From Roseateles sp. XES5 (GTDB lineage Bacteria > Pseudomonadota > Alphaproteobacteria > Rhizobiales > Rhizobiaceae): 64,000 bases of DNA. Of the stretch, positions 32,639-41,629 are shown one piece after another. The notes beneath the pieces were generated by a model. The model saw only the letters and a program-made list of their open reading frames with translations. It searched no databases and was not told where the DNA came from. The DNA is taken from positions 669,870 through 733,869 of the forward strand of contig NZ_CP084754.1 in the NCBI RefSeq assembly GCF_020535545.1. The letters are read 5' to 3'. Made by a program: the position numbers and the translations under genes. Position 1 is the stretch's first letter; the number at the start of each line of letters is the position of its first letter.

Positions 32639-33532
32639 CTAGTTTGCGCCGCGCAACAGCGAAAGACGACGCGCTGTCGCCTCGCTCATCTCCGGCAAAC
32701 CGCCATCCACGGTTACGAAATGGCGGGCGACATGCTGGTCCGCTTCCGGCGAAAGGCGAAGATAGAGATCGGTGAACAGGCTGCGCGCCGCCTCGCCCGG
32801 CCAGTCCGCAGGCAGCGCCGCCTGCGGCAGGCGCGGGTCGCGCAGCACGACGAGACGAAACTGGTGCACCAGAACCAGCCGCGCCACGAGGCTTTCGGCG
32901 GCGCCGAGACGCGCGCCGCCTGCCAGAAGTTCGGCAAGGCGCCTGAAGCGGTCGATGAAACCGCGATAGGCCTCCGCATGCTGCGCGAGGTTCCAGTGAT
33001 CGGCGGCAAACGCGCCGAGATCGCCCTCGCCGCTCACCACATCCGCGCGGAAGACAACGGCGGGCTGTTTCAGCACCGGCATGGCGCGGGCGCCGACGGC
33101 GAGCCGGGGGCCAAGCCGGGCATGCCCCGCCCGCTCCAGCTGCTGCATGGCCTCGTCAGGCGCATCGCCGGTCAACTGCACGAAGTGCCAGTCCGCCGTC
33201 TCCGACGGGCCGAACAGCAGGCGGGCGGCGGCGGCAAACTCTGCACGAGCGGGGGCCGCGAGACGGTAGAAACTGCGCCGCCCCTCCCGTTCGCCCGAAA
33301 GCTGGCCGGCGGCAACGAGCCGCGAAACGGCAGTGCGCACCAGGGTCTCGCTGATGCCGACGGCCGCACAAGTCTCGATGAGGTTGCCGGTCCAGACCAC
33401 GCCGCCGCGCGGTTCCACCACGTCACCATAGATGGTGACGATGAAACCGGCCGCCTTCAATGGGCTGCCCTCGATGATCGCCCTCAGCAGGGCATCAAAG
33501 GTGGGCCGTGGTCTGTCGTCTTCAGCCGGCAA
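32639..33532 (-). CDS. paaX: PaaX-family transcriptional regulator
   Basis: 297 residues. N-terminal winged helix with KAAGFIVTIYGDVVEPRGGV and VGISETLVRTAVSRLVAAGQ, then LSGEREGRRSFYRLAAPARA, and a C-terminal domain containing LPADWPGEAARSLFTDLYLR, all typical of PaaX. The start is a TTG at 33532, supported by GGGGAG 4 nt ahead; no ATG precedes the conserved FDALLRAIIEG. PaaX in enterics represses paa promoters and is released by phenylacetyl-CoA. Here it coexists with a TetR-type PaaR. The ~250 nt between this gene and the Lrp gene hold nothing recognisable. Confidence 0.92.
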   Translation of the reverse strand: MPAEDDRPRPTFDALLRAIIEGSPLKAAGFIVTIYGDVVEPRGGVVWTGNLIETCAAVGISETLVRTAVSRLVAAGQLSGEREGRRSFYRLAAPARAEFAAAARLLFGPSETADWHFVQLTGDAPDEAMQQLERAGHARLGPRLAVGARAMPVLKQPAVVFRADVVSGEGDLGAFAADHWNLAQHAEAYRGFIDRFRRLAELLAGGARLGAAESLVARLVLVHQFRLVVLRDPRLPQAALPADWPGEAARSLFTDLYLRLSPEADQHVARHFVTVDGGLPEMSEATARRLSLLRGAN

Positions 33533-33780
33533 GTCGCTCCCCTGCCCCCAAGTTCATTTCGATGGTGCCGAGGACTAACGCAGAACGGGGCCTGTCGAAA
33601 AGCCCCGATGAACAACAGGCACGGCCGGGTATCTCAAGCAGAGTTCATTGCGCAAAGCACGAACCTGCATAATAGCGCCATCAAATGGGGGGGTACCCAC
33701 CCGGTGCTTGGGCGCGCGCGAAGTTTCCAACAGGAATCGCAAAGGCGGACGTCAAGCTTTCGAAGCTCGATCCTTTCCGC

Positions 33781-34248
33781 TCAAGTGGGAAGTGCAGTCG
33801 TGTATTTCACCGCCTTCAATGCAAAATGGGATGACGATGTCAGGACGGCGTCATGCGTGAGAATTCCTCTCATGAGGAGAGCTTCATATTCGCGCACGTC
33901 TCCCACCACCGCCCGGATCAGATAGTCCCAGTCGCCCGACATCGAATAACACTCGAGCACTTCCCGATGGCTGTTGATGAAGAGTTCGAAATCGCGCCGC
34001 GCGGCGGGATCATGCGATTTCATCCTGACCTGGCAGAAGACGTTCAGGCCCTTCCCGACCGCATCCGGATCCACGAGCCGAACGGTCTTTCCCAGAACGC
34101 CCGCCTGTTCGAGCTTGGCGATCCGTCGCCAGCAGGACGCCGCCGATGCCCCGACCCTCTCGGCCAGCCGGGTCTGGCTGATATCGCCTTCCTCCTGCAA
34201 TGCGCGCAGGATGGCCTTGTCGACACCGTCAAGCGTGATTGTTTCCAT
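33781..34248 (-). CDS. Lrp/AsnC-family regulator (BkdR-like)
   Basis: 155 residues. N-terminal helix-turn-helix DKAILRALQEEGDISQTRLA then SAASCWRRIAKLEQAGVLG; C-terminal RAM domain with VLECYSMSGDWDYLIRAVVG. Divergent from the 2-oxoacid dehydrogenase operon with a 120-nt AT-rich gap, the same layout as bkdR and the branched-chain oxoacid dehydrogenase genes of pseudomonads. Probably an activator that responds to an amino acid. Confidence 0.88.
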   Translation of the reverse strand: METITLDGVDKAILRALQEEGDISQTRLAERVGASAASCWRRIAKLEQAGVLGKTVRLVDPDAVGKGLNVFCQVRMKSHDPAARRDFELFINSHREVLECYSMSGDWDYLIRAVVGDVREYEALLMRGILTHDAVLTSSSHFALKAVKYTTALPT

Positions 34249-34368
34249 TCAATTTTCCAAAGATTATGAAATTACTCATTCATATCTTAGGCCGAAGACG
34301 CAGATATTGAAAGGAAAATAGCGCGGCAAGCGACTACACTGATCCCGATGTGATTACGGGAGGATCTC

Positions 34369-36447
34369 ATGGACCAGGTTGTCGTGAAGGGCCGCAGACG
34401 GAACGCACCCGATGACGGGATCGACTGGCACCGGGTTGCCTATGTCCTGCACCTGTCGCGCGCACTCGACGAAATGGAGGAAACGCGCCTCGTACCGGAA
34501 AAGAAGGTGCTCTATCAGTTTTCCGCTCGCGGCCACGATATGGCGCAAATCCTCCTGGGGATGCAATTGACCGGCGTCCACGATGCGACCTGCGGCTACT
34601 ACCGATCGCGGCCACTTCTCCTTTCGCTCGGCGTCGATCCGGCTGATGCGCTGGGTTCCGCGATGGGGCGAGCCGGCGGCTACTCGGACGGACGCGACAT
34701 CGGCGTGGTCTTCAATTATCCCAACCGCTCGGGCCCGTCGGCCCTGCCGATGTGCGGCGGCGTCGGCGCGCAGTACACGCCGACCGCGGGCTGGGCGCAG
34801 GCCATGAAATATTACGCCGAAACGCTGGGGCGCGTGGAATATGCCAGGGATATCGGTGTCGTGCTCGGCGGCGACGGATCGGTCGCGTCGAACGGGTTCT
34901 GGGCGGCCCTTACCGCGGCCACGACCCAGGCCCTCCCCATGCTGTTCTATATCGAGGACAACGGTTTCGGGATTTCGGTACCGTCGACGATACAGACGCC
35001 CGGGGGAAATATAGCCGCCAACCTGGCGAGCTGGCAGGACCTCCGGATTTTCGATGGTGACGGTTGCGACCCCGCTGCCGCCGCGCGCCTCACCCGGGAG
35101 GCCGTGGAATTCGTCCGCGAAAAGCGCCAGCCCGCCCTGCTGCGCCTGACCGTTCCGCGTCTTCAGGGCCACAGTTTCCAGGACACGCAGACCTACAAGA
35201 GCCAGGACCTCGTGCGGGAAGAATGGGATCGTGACCCCCTGCCGCGCCTCCACGAATTTCTCGTTCCCGCCGTCATGACCGCCGAGGCATGGGACGATGC
35301 GCGGCAGCAGGCGGAAAACGATGCGGAGCTTGCCCGCCAGGCAGCCGAGGCCCGCCCGGCGGCCGATCCCACCACCGTGATCGACAACGTCTTCTATAGC
35401 GGCGCGATGCAGACCATGGGCGGCCAGCACGGCGAAGGGTATGTCGCCCCCGCCGGCACGGAAGTCCCGCAGCCTTCGGGCGCACGGATGAACATGGTCA
35501 CGGCGATCCGCAAGACCCTTGAGCATGAAATGTCGATCAACGAGCGCGTTGTCGTCTTCGGGGAGGACATCGGCCCCAAAGGTGGCGTTCACGCCGTGAC
35601 GCTCGGCCTTCAGGAAAAGTTCGGCGGCGGGCGGGTTTTCGACACCTCCCTGTCGGAAGAAGGCATCATCGGCCGCGCCGTCGGCATGGCGCTGGCAGGC
35701 CTGGTACCGGTGCCCGAAATCCAGTTCCGCAAATATGCCGAACCCGCGACGGAGCAGATCAATGATTGCGGCACCATCCGCTGGCGTACGAACAACCGCT
35801 TCGCGGCTCCGATCGTGGTGCGCATGCCGGGCGGCTTCTTCAAATGCGGCGATCCCTGGCACAGCCAGACGAACGAGGTCGCCTTCGTCCATCAGCCCGG
35901 TTGGCGGGTCGCGGTTCCCTCCAATGCCGAAGACGCCGTCGGTCTGCTGCGGACATCGCTGCGCGGCAACGACCCCGTGATCTTCTTCGAGCATCGGGCG
36001 ATGCTCGACCACGCCTGGGCACGCCGGCCCTATCCGGGCGACGGCTTCACGCTTCCCTTCGGGAAGGCGAAGTTCACGCGCACCGGCGAGGACATCACCG
36101 TCGTGACCTGGGGCGCCATGGTCCAGCGATGCGAAGACGCGGCCGAAGGCATTTCGGCCGACGTGATCGACCTGAGGACACTCATGCCCTGGGACCGGGA
36201 TGCCATCCTGTCCTCGGTGAAGAAGACCCGCCGATGCCTCATCGTGCATGAAGATCTCGGCTCTGCCGGCTTCGGTGCTGAAATCGCGGCCGTCGTTGCC
36301 GACGAGGCGTTCATGGACCTCGATGCGCCCGTCTCTCGCCTGACCATGCCCGATATTCCAAGCCCGCATAACCCGGTCCTGCTGGATTGGGCGGTTCCGT
36401 CCGTCGAACGCATCGCCGAGCGGATTGCCGCTCTTGTGGAGTTTTGA
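34369..36447 (+). CDS. 2-oxoacid dehydrogenase E1, fused alpha and beta subunits
   Basis: 692 residues. Residues ~1-320 correspond to E1-alpha: thiamine diphosphate motif VVLGGDGSVASNGFWAALTA ending in YIEDNGFGIS, and HDMAQILLGMQLTG. Residues ~365-692 correspond to E1-beta: MNMVTAIRKTLEHEMSINER, VVVFGEDIGPKGGVHAVT and DTSLSEEGIIGRAVGMALAG. The two are joined by a ~45-residue Ala-rich linker. The complex oxidatively decarboxylates 2-oxoacids. The BkdR-like regulator suggests branched-chain substrates; the fused form leaves room for another 2-oxoacid. The gene is followed by E2 after 2 nt. Confidence 0.88.
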   Translation: MDQVVVKGRRRNAPDDGIDWHRVAYVLHLSRALDEMEETRLVPEKKVLYQFSARGHDMAQILLGMQLTGVHDATCGYYRSRPLLLSLGVDPADALGSAMGRAGGYSDGRDIGVVFNYPNRSGPSALPMCGGVGAQYTPTAGWAQAMKYYAETLGRVEYARDIGVVLGGDGSVASNGFWAALTAATTQALPMLFYIEDNGFGISVPSTIQTPGGNIAANLASWQDLRIFDGDGCDPAAAARLTREAVEFVREKRQPALLRLTVPRLQGHSFQDTQTYKSQDLVREEWDRDPLPRLHEFLVPAVMTAEAWDDARQQAENDAELARQAAEARPAADPTTVIDNVFYSGAMQTMGGQHGEGYVAPAGTEVPQPSGARMNMVTAIRKTLEHEMSINERVVVFGEDIGPKGGVHAVTLGLQEKFGGGRVFDTSLSEEGIIGRAVGMALAGLVPVPEIQFRKYAEPATEQINDCGTIRWRTNNRFAAPIVVRMPGGFFKCGDPWHSQTNEVAFVHQPGWRVAVPSNAEDAVGLLRTSLRGNDPVIFFEHRAMLDHAWARRPYPGDGFTLPFGKAKFTRTGEDITVVTWGAMVQRCEDAAEGISADVIDLRTLMPWDRDAILSSVKKTRRCLIVHEDLGSAGFGAEIAAVVADEAFMDLDAPVSRLTMPDIPSPHNPVLLDWAVPSVERIAERIAALVEF

Positions 36448-36449
36448 GC

Positions 36450-37691
36450 ATGAGCACGACGATCGATATCCTGGCGCCGGTCGAGCAGGAAGGCACGAAA
36501 GCCGTCGTTCGCAACTGGCTGAAGCAGGTGGGCGACAGGGTCGCCGAGGGCGACGCGCTTGTCGAACTGGAAACGGACAAGGTCACCCAGGAGGTTCCCG
36601 CACCGTGCGACGGGATCCTGACCGAAATCGGCATGCGCAGTGGAGACGACGCGCAGCCGGGCTCGATCCTGGGTCGCATGGCGCCTCACATGCAGTCCCT
36701 TCCTTCTCGCGCCATCTCCGCAGAGCAGCAGCCTCTCTCCGTTCAGACCGGCATGCATTATTCGCCAGCGGTGCGCCGCGCGGCCGCCGAATACGGCATT
36801 GACCCTTCCACGGTCAGCGGTACCGGAAAGGACGGGCGTGTTACGCGGGCGGATATGGACCTCGCCCATGAACACGGAGCCCGCCCGCCTCGTTCCGATC
36901 CGACCGTCACCGAGGTCCCCCCGCCTCCAGGAACCGGGATCGCCGCGCGTGCCGATACAGCCGCTCCGGCGTCCGCCCCCTCGCTGGACGGCAATGGATC
37001 GCGAAAGGTCCCGCATACGGCGATGCGCCTTGCCATTGCGGACCATATGCACCGCTCGCTTGCAACCGCGCCCCAGGTGACTGCCGTCGTCGAAGCGGAT
37101 TTCACGGCGATCATGCGTCACCGGGATGCCCATAGGGCCGCCATGAAGGCGGAAGGCGTGAACCTCTCATACACGGCTTACATCGTGGCGGCCTGCGTCG
37201 CAGCCATGCGGGTCGTCCCCGAGGTCAACAGCCAATGGCATGCGGACAGCCTGGAGATCTTCGGCGATGTCAATATCGGGATCGGCACTGCGCTGGGCGA
37301 CATGGGTCTGGTGGTGCCGGTTCTCCGGCAGGCACAGAACCTTTCGCTCCAGGGCATTGCGGCGCGTCTGCAGGACGTGACCGAACGCGCCCGCAGCAAC
37401 AGGCTGAAGGCGGAGGATCTGAGGGGCGGCACCTTCACGATTTCCAACCACGGCGTTTCCGGATCCTTGCTCGCTGCGCCGATCATCATCAACCAGCCGC
37501 AATCGGCCATTCTCGGCGTGGGCAAGCTCGAAAAGCGGGTCGTCGTGCGCGACGTGGATGGGGTCGACACGATCCAGATCCGGCCGATGGCCTACATATC
37601 CCTGACGATCGACCACCGCGCGCTCGACGGCCATCAAACCAACGCCTGGCTGGGCGAATTCGTGCGAACGCTGGAGTCCTGGCCCCGATGA
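36450..37691 (+). CDS. 2-oxoacid dehydrogenase E2, dihydrolipoyl acyltransferase
   Basis: 413 residues. Lipoyl domain at 1-78 with the modified Lys in LVELETDKVTQEVPA; E1/E3-binding domain ~100-140 (SPAVRRAAAEYGIDPSTVSG); Pro/Ala linker; catalytic domain from ~190 with the active site LTIDHRALDGHQTNAWLGEF (His and Asp). Forms the cubic or icosahedral core of the complex. It overlaps the E3 start by 4 nt (ATGA). Confidence 0.9.
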   Translation: MSTTIDILAPVEQEGTKAVVRNWLKQVGDRVAEGDALVELETDKVTQEVPAPCDGILTEIGMRSGDDAQPGSILGRMAPHMQSLPSRAISAEQQPLSVQTGMHYSPAVRRAAAEYGIDPSTVSGTGKDGRVTRADMDLAHEHGARPPRSDPTVTEVPPPPGTGIAARADTAAPASAPSLDGNGSRKVPHTAMRLAIADHMHRSLATAPQVTAVVEADFTAIMRHRDAHRAAMKAEGVNLSYTAYIVAACVAAMRVVPEVNSQWHADSLEIFGDVNIGIGTALGDMGLVVPVLRQAQNLSLQGIAARLQDVTERARSNRLKAEDLRGGTFTISNHGVSGSLLAAPIIINQPQSAILGVGKLEKRVVVRDVDGVDTIQIRPMAYISLTIDHRALDGHQTNAWLGEFVRTLESWPR

Positions 37692-39088
37692 CGACGAAGT
37701 TCGATTTCGACGTGCTTGTCATCGGCGCTGGCCCCGGCGGATATGCCTGCGCGATCCGCGCCGCCCAGCTTGGCCTTGCGACCGCATGCGTCGATGCGCG
37801 CGATACGCTCGGCGGCACCTGCCTGAACGTCGGGTGCATCCCTTCCAAGGCGCTTCTGACGGCGTCGCACCACTATCGCGCCATCGCCCACGGCGCCTGG
37901 TCGAGCTATGGGATCGACGCTGAAAACGTGTCACTCGATCTCGCAAGGATGATGGCCGCGAAGGATGAAACGGTGCGCGGCCTGACCCAGGGTATCGATT
38001 TCCTTTTCAGGAAGCACAGGATCGAGCGGCTGCACGGGTGGGCGGAGTTTTCTGGATCGAACCGCATGTCGATCTCGGGCAAGGCGGTCACGGCGAAGTC
38101 CATCGTGATCGCGACAGGGTCCGACCCGTCGCCCTTTCCGTCCGTCGACGTGAACAACGAAGACGGTATCATCGTCGATTCCACCGGCGCCCTGGCGCTC
38201 AAAGCGATACCTGGAAGAATGGCCGTGATCGGCGGGGGCGTCATCGGCCTGGAACTGGGCTCGGTCTGGAACCGGCTGGGTTCGCAGGTTGTCGTCCTCG
38301 AATATCTCGACGACATCCTTCCCGGCATGGATCGGGACATACGCACGCACATGCGGCAACTCCTTCGCAGGCAAGGCCTCGATGTCAGGACGTCCGTTCA
38401 TGTACGAAGGGTCGAGCGGGATGGCGCGTCGGCCGCAATCACGCTCGAAATCGGAGGCGCCCTGGAAACGATCGTGGTGGACACCGTCCTGATCGCGACC
38501 GGGCGTCGGCCGAATACGTCCCGGCTCCGCCTGGATGTCGTCGGTCTTAAGACCGACGAACGCGGCTTCATACCCGTCGATCGTGCGGCGAAGACCGCGG
38601 CGGACGGCATTTACGCGATCGGAGACGCCACACAGGGTCCGATGCTGGCCCACCGCGCCGAGGACGAAGGTATCGCCCTGGCCGAACGCCTCGCAGGCAT
38701 CCCGCGCGATGTTCACCCCGGCATCATCCCGGCGGTCGTCTATACCGATCCAGAGGCCGCCGGCGTCGGACTGACGGAAGAGACGGTGCAGGCCTCCGGG
38801 AACCCGTTTCGTGTTTCAACATTCCCGATGGCCGCGAATGGCCGGGCCAGGGCAAACCGCGAGACCGACGGCTTCGTGAAGATCATCGCCGACGAGAAGA
38901 CGGACGTGATCCTTGGAGCCCATATTGTCGCCTCCCACGCGGGGACGATGATTGCCCAGATCGCCCAGGCCATGGAATTCGGCGCGACGGCGGAGGACGT
39001 CGCCTATACGTGCCACGCGCATCCCACGCACAGCGAAGCGATCAAGGAAGCCGCCATGGGTATCAGGAGCCACCCGATCCACGCCTGA
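37688..39088 (+). CDS. lpdA: Dihydrolipoyl dehydrogenase (E3) of the same complex
   Basis: 466 residues. FAD motif DVLVIGAGPGGYACAIRAAQ, redox disulfide GGTCLNVGCIPSKALL, NAD motif MAVIGGGVIGLELGSVWNRL, second FAD segment DGIYAIGDATQGPMLAHRAE, and the C-terminal His-Glu pair in CHAHPTHSEAIKEAAMG. All catalytic residues are present. Its place at the end of the operon suggests an E3 dedicated to this complex. The ~255 nt beyond it up to the convergent chemoreceptor gene show no gene. Confidence 0.93.
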   Translation: MTTKFDFDVLVIGAGPGGYACAIRAAQLGLATACVDARDTLGGTCLNVGCIPSKALLTASHHYRAIAHGAWSSYGIDAENVSLDLARMMAAKDETVRGLTQGIDFLFRKHRIERLHGWAEFSGSNRMSISGKAVTAKSIVIATGSDPSPFPSVDVNNEDGIIVDSTGALALKAIPGRMAVIGGGVIGLELGSVWNRLGSQVVVLEYLDDILPGMDRDIRTHMRQLLRRQGLDVRTSVHVRRVERDGASAAITLEIGGALETIVVDTVLIATGRRPNTSRLRLDVVGLKTDERGFIPVDRAAKTAADGIYAIGDATQGPMLAHRAEDEGIALAERLAGIPRDVHPGIIPAVVYTDPEAAGVGLTEETVQASGNPFRVSTFPMAANGRARANRETDGFVKIIADEKTDVILGAHIVASHAGTMIAQIAQAMEFGATAEDVAYTCHAHPTHSEAIKEAAMGIRSHPIHA

Positions 39089-39342
39089 CGCCACGGATCG
39101 GTTGCCCCTGTTTCCGTCGACGAAAGGTTCCAAGGTGAGTGCGAATTGAAGTTCCAAGCCTCGCGAAGAGCCGGAGCGGTTTGCTCTACCAACCGGCGAG
39201 GACAGTCACGACTGCACCGCCGTGGCGCAAGGCGCCCATGGCGGGATTCTGGTTTCGACGCATGTGCGCTTGCCACCCATTCGGATGCGACTGCTGACGC
39301 GTGGCCAACGTCTTGGAGAATGAGCGCGCCTCCGCTCCGTCT

Positions 39343-41163
39343 TCACGAAGCCATTTGAAATCTCGAAGCGCCTGCGGTGGCTGCACCATCGAGACGAAAC
39401 TGTCCGACCAGGTCCCGGAGTCTCCGGGCTTCTGTCGCCAGGGTCATGGATGCTGCGGTGGACTGCTCCACCATGGCTGCATTCTGCTGGGTCGTCTGGT
39501 CCATGGTGTTGATGGCTTTGTTGACCTCGACCAGGCCGACTGATTGCTCCTTGGCCGCCGTCGCAATGGCCGTCATGTGCTGGTTGATACCGGAAATGCG
39601 CTGCCCGATCTCGTTGAGCGCGACGCCCGTTTCGCGCACGAGCCGCACACCGCTGACAACTTCCGCAGACGATGTGTTAATCAGTGCCTTGATCTCCTTG
39701 GCGGCAGTCGCCGAGCGCTGCGCGAGTTCCCGAACTTCCTGGGCAACGACGGCGAAACCCCTGCCCGCCTCCCCGGCGCGCGCGGCTTCAACGCCGGCAT
39801 TGAGCGCGAGCAGGTTGGTCTGGAACGCGATTTCGTCGATGACGCCAATGATATTTGAAATCTGCTGCGAGGAGTTTTCGATCCGCTGCATCGCTGCCTC
39901 GGCCTGGCTTACCACATCGACCGAGCGGACGGCTCCATGGTCAGCCTCGGTCGCAGCGGTACGGGCCTCTTCGGTGCGCTTGCTGGAATTGCTCACGTTC
40001 GCCGTGATTTCATCGAGCGCGGCAGCGGTCTCTTCGAGCGAGGCCGCCTGACGTTCCGTGCGGTGGGCGAGATCGTTGGCGCCGGAGGAGATTTCCTGCG
40101 TGCCGCTGTCAATGGCAGCAATGGCCTCGGACATCGCCATCAACGTTCCGCCCAACTGGCTCAGCGACGCGTTGAAGTCATGGCGAAGGCTTTCGAAATC
40201 CGGCGAAAACGGCTCGTCAAGCTGGAAAGCAAGATCACCCGAGGCAAGGCGCTTCAGTCCAGTGGCGAGGCCGGACGTTGCAATCCGAAGACGCTCGGCC
40301 GCGTCGGTTTCCGCCTTCTGCTGCGTAACCAGGCGGTCACTCTCTGCCTGCTGGCGCGCACGCGCGGCATCCATTTCGAGTTCGCGCTTGGCAATGGCCG
40401 CCTTGCGGAACACCTCCACGGCGGCAGCCATCGTCCCTATCTCGTCCTTGCGACCGAGACCGACGCAATTCACATCCGTATCGCCATCGGCGATTTTCAC
40501 CATGCCTGACGAGAGCTGAAGAATGGGCGCCGTCACAGATCGACGGAAGAAGGCGAAAAGCGCGATGGACAGGATCAGCGTCAGTCCGAGAATGGCTTTC
40601 AGCGTGTGCGCGATGGTATTTGCGGTCTGGGTGCTCCGGTCGGAGATCGATGCAGTGACGGTCTCGATCTGATCGCCGGCCTGCTCCATCGCGCTTTCCA
40701 GCGTCGAGAACTGAGCCATGAAATCCGGCAGCCCATTCATCGCATCGGCCGGAGTTTTCTCCGCTGCCGCGACCATATTGGTGGCGCTGTCGATATAGGT
40801 CAGGAGTGGCGGCTCGACGTCTGCAAGCGCCTTCTGCGTGATGGGGTCTTTCGCCAGCGACTTGTTCTCGTCGATCATCCCGCGGAAGGAGGCGACGTGT
40901 TCCGCAAGATCCGCTTTCACCTGGTCGAAGCTTATGCCGGCGGCAGGATTGGAGGCATGCAGCGCGGCAAGAACATCAGCGCGAAGGGCATCGTGCATCA
41001 TGTCGGCCTGCATGTGATTGCGAAGGATCTGCCCGGATCGGGCGATGTCGACCGCATTCGTATTCATCGCCGATGCCGACCAGATTCCCACGCCGGCCGA
41101 GCCTCCAGCGATAAAGAAGATGGCCATGCTCGCAGCAGTGATCTTGTGTTGAATTGATGCCAT
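39343..41163 (-). CDS. Methyl-accepting chemotaxis protein
   Basis: 606 residues. Membrane segments at ~8-32 and ~188-207 enclose a ~155-residue periplasmic helical sensor (four-helix-bundle type). A HAMP domain (~206-260), a long coiled coil rich in Glu/Ala/Arg, and the kinase-control tip [20 protein letters not shown] follow, with methylation-helix sequences on both sides. The end FQMAS has no CheR/CheB-binding pentapeptide. A G-run lies 9 nt ahead of the ATG. The stimulus is unknown; placed between a 2-oxoacid dehydrogenase and a sugar operon, it is a stand-alone gene. Confidence 0.92.
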   Translation of the reverse strand: MASIQHKITAASMAIFFIAGGSAGVGIWSASAMNTNAVDIARSGQILRNHMQADMMHDALRADVLAALHASNPAAGISFDQVKADLAEHVASFRGMIDENKSLAKDPITQKALADVEPPLLTYIDSATNMVAAAEKTPADAMNGLPDFMAQFSTLESAMEQAGDQIETVTASISDRSTQTANTIAHTLKAILGLTLILSIALFAFFRRSVTAPILQLSSGMVKIADGDTDVNCVGLGRKDEIGTMAAAVEVFRKAAIAKRELEMDAARARQQAESDRLVTQQKAETDAAERLRIATSGLATGLKRLASGDLAFQLDEPFSPDFESLRHDFNASLSQLGGTLMAMSEAIAAIDSGTQEISSGANDLAHRTERQAASLEETAAALDEITANVSNSSKRTEEARTAATEADHGAVRSVDVVSQAEAAMQRIENSSQQISNIIGVIDEIAFQTNLLALNAGVEAARAGEAGRGFAVVAQEVRELAQRSATAAKEIKALINTSSAEVVSGVRLVRETGVALNEIGQRISGINQHMTAIATAAKEQSVGLVEVNKAINTMDQTTQQNAAMVEQSTAASMTLATEARRLRDLVGQFRLDGAATAGASRFQMAS

Positions 41164-41341
41164 CGCGCGGTCCCCCCAAAGGAGGGGCTATTATGTTAGA
41201 TTCTCCTTAATGAGCAGTAAATACACATAAATTTCAGGGGTCCATCTCGTGGGTCTTCACCGAGATGGCATTGCCCAGCGTCGTCGTGCAGCGCGGGAAG
41301 GCGTGAAGCAGGCGGCTGCCGCGCGACGAGCGGCCCTCGGT

Positions 41342-41620
41342 TCACGGCGCCCTCTCCGTGAGCTCTCGCAAATGGGTACGAAATAGCTCCCGGAAGTCTC
41401 GGAAATTCTTGAAGCCGAAGCGACGGGCGAGGCGTTCGACAGTCTGTGGCGGGACGCCGGTTCGTCTTGCGAAGGCATTGCCGGTCTCGAAGGCAATGAT
41501 ATCCGGCGCCTCGAAGGCGGACCGGGCCACCTGCTCCAGCATCGCGGACAGGACGATGTCGCGGGAAACGATCTGTAATTTCAGTTCGGCGAGAGTGCGG
41601 GGCGGGTTCTGGCCTGGCAT
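41342..41620 (-). CDS. RpiR-type helix-turn-helix protein lacking the SIS domain
   Basis: 92 residues from the ATG at 41620. It has the pattern of the N-terminal DNA-binding domain of MurR/RpiR regulators: APDIIAFETGNAFARRTGVP, PQTVERLARRFGFKNFRDFR and ELFRTHLREL. A normal RpiR protein is ~280 residues with a SIS sugar-phosphate domain, which is absent. The same frame stays open for another ~34 codons after the TGA, but that part does not resemble SIS. It is the last gene of the cyclitol/sugar operon. It could be a remnant or a small DNA-binding protein. Confidence 0.65.
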   Translation of the reverse strand: MPGQNPPRTLAELKLQIVSRDIVLSAMLEQVARSAFEAPDIIAFETGNAFARRTGVPPQTVERLARRFGFKNFRDFRELFRTHLRELTERAP

Positions 41621-41629
41621 AGCAAACAC

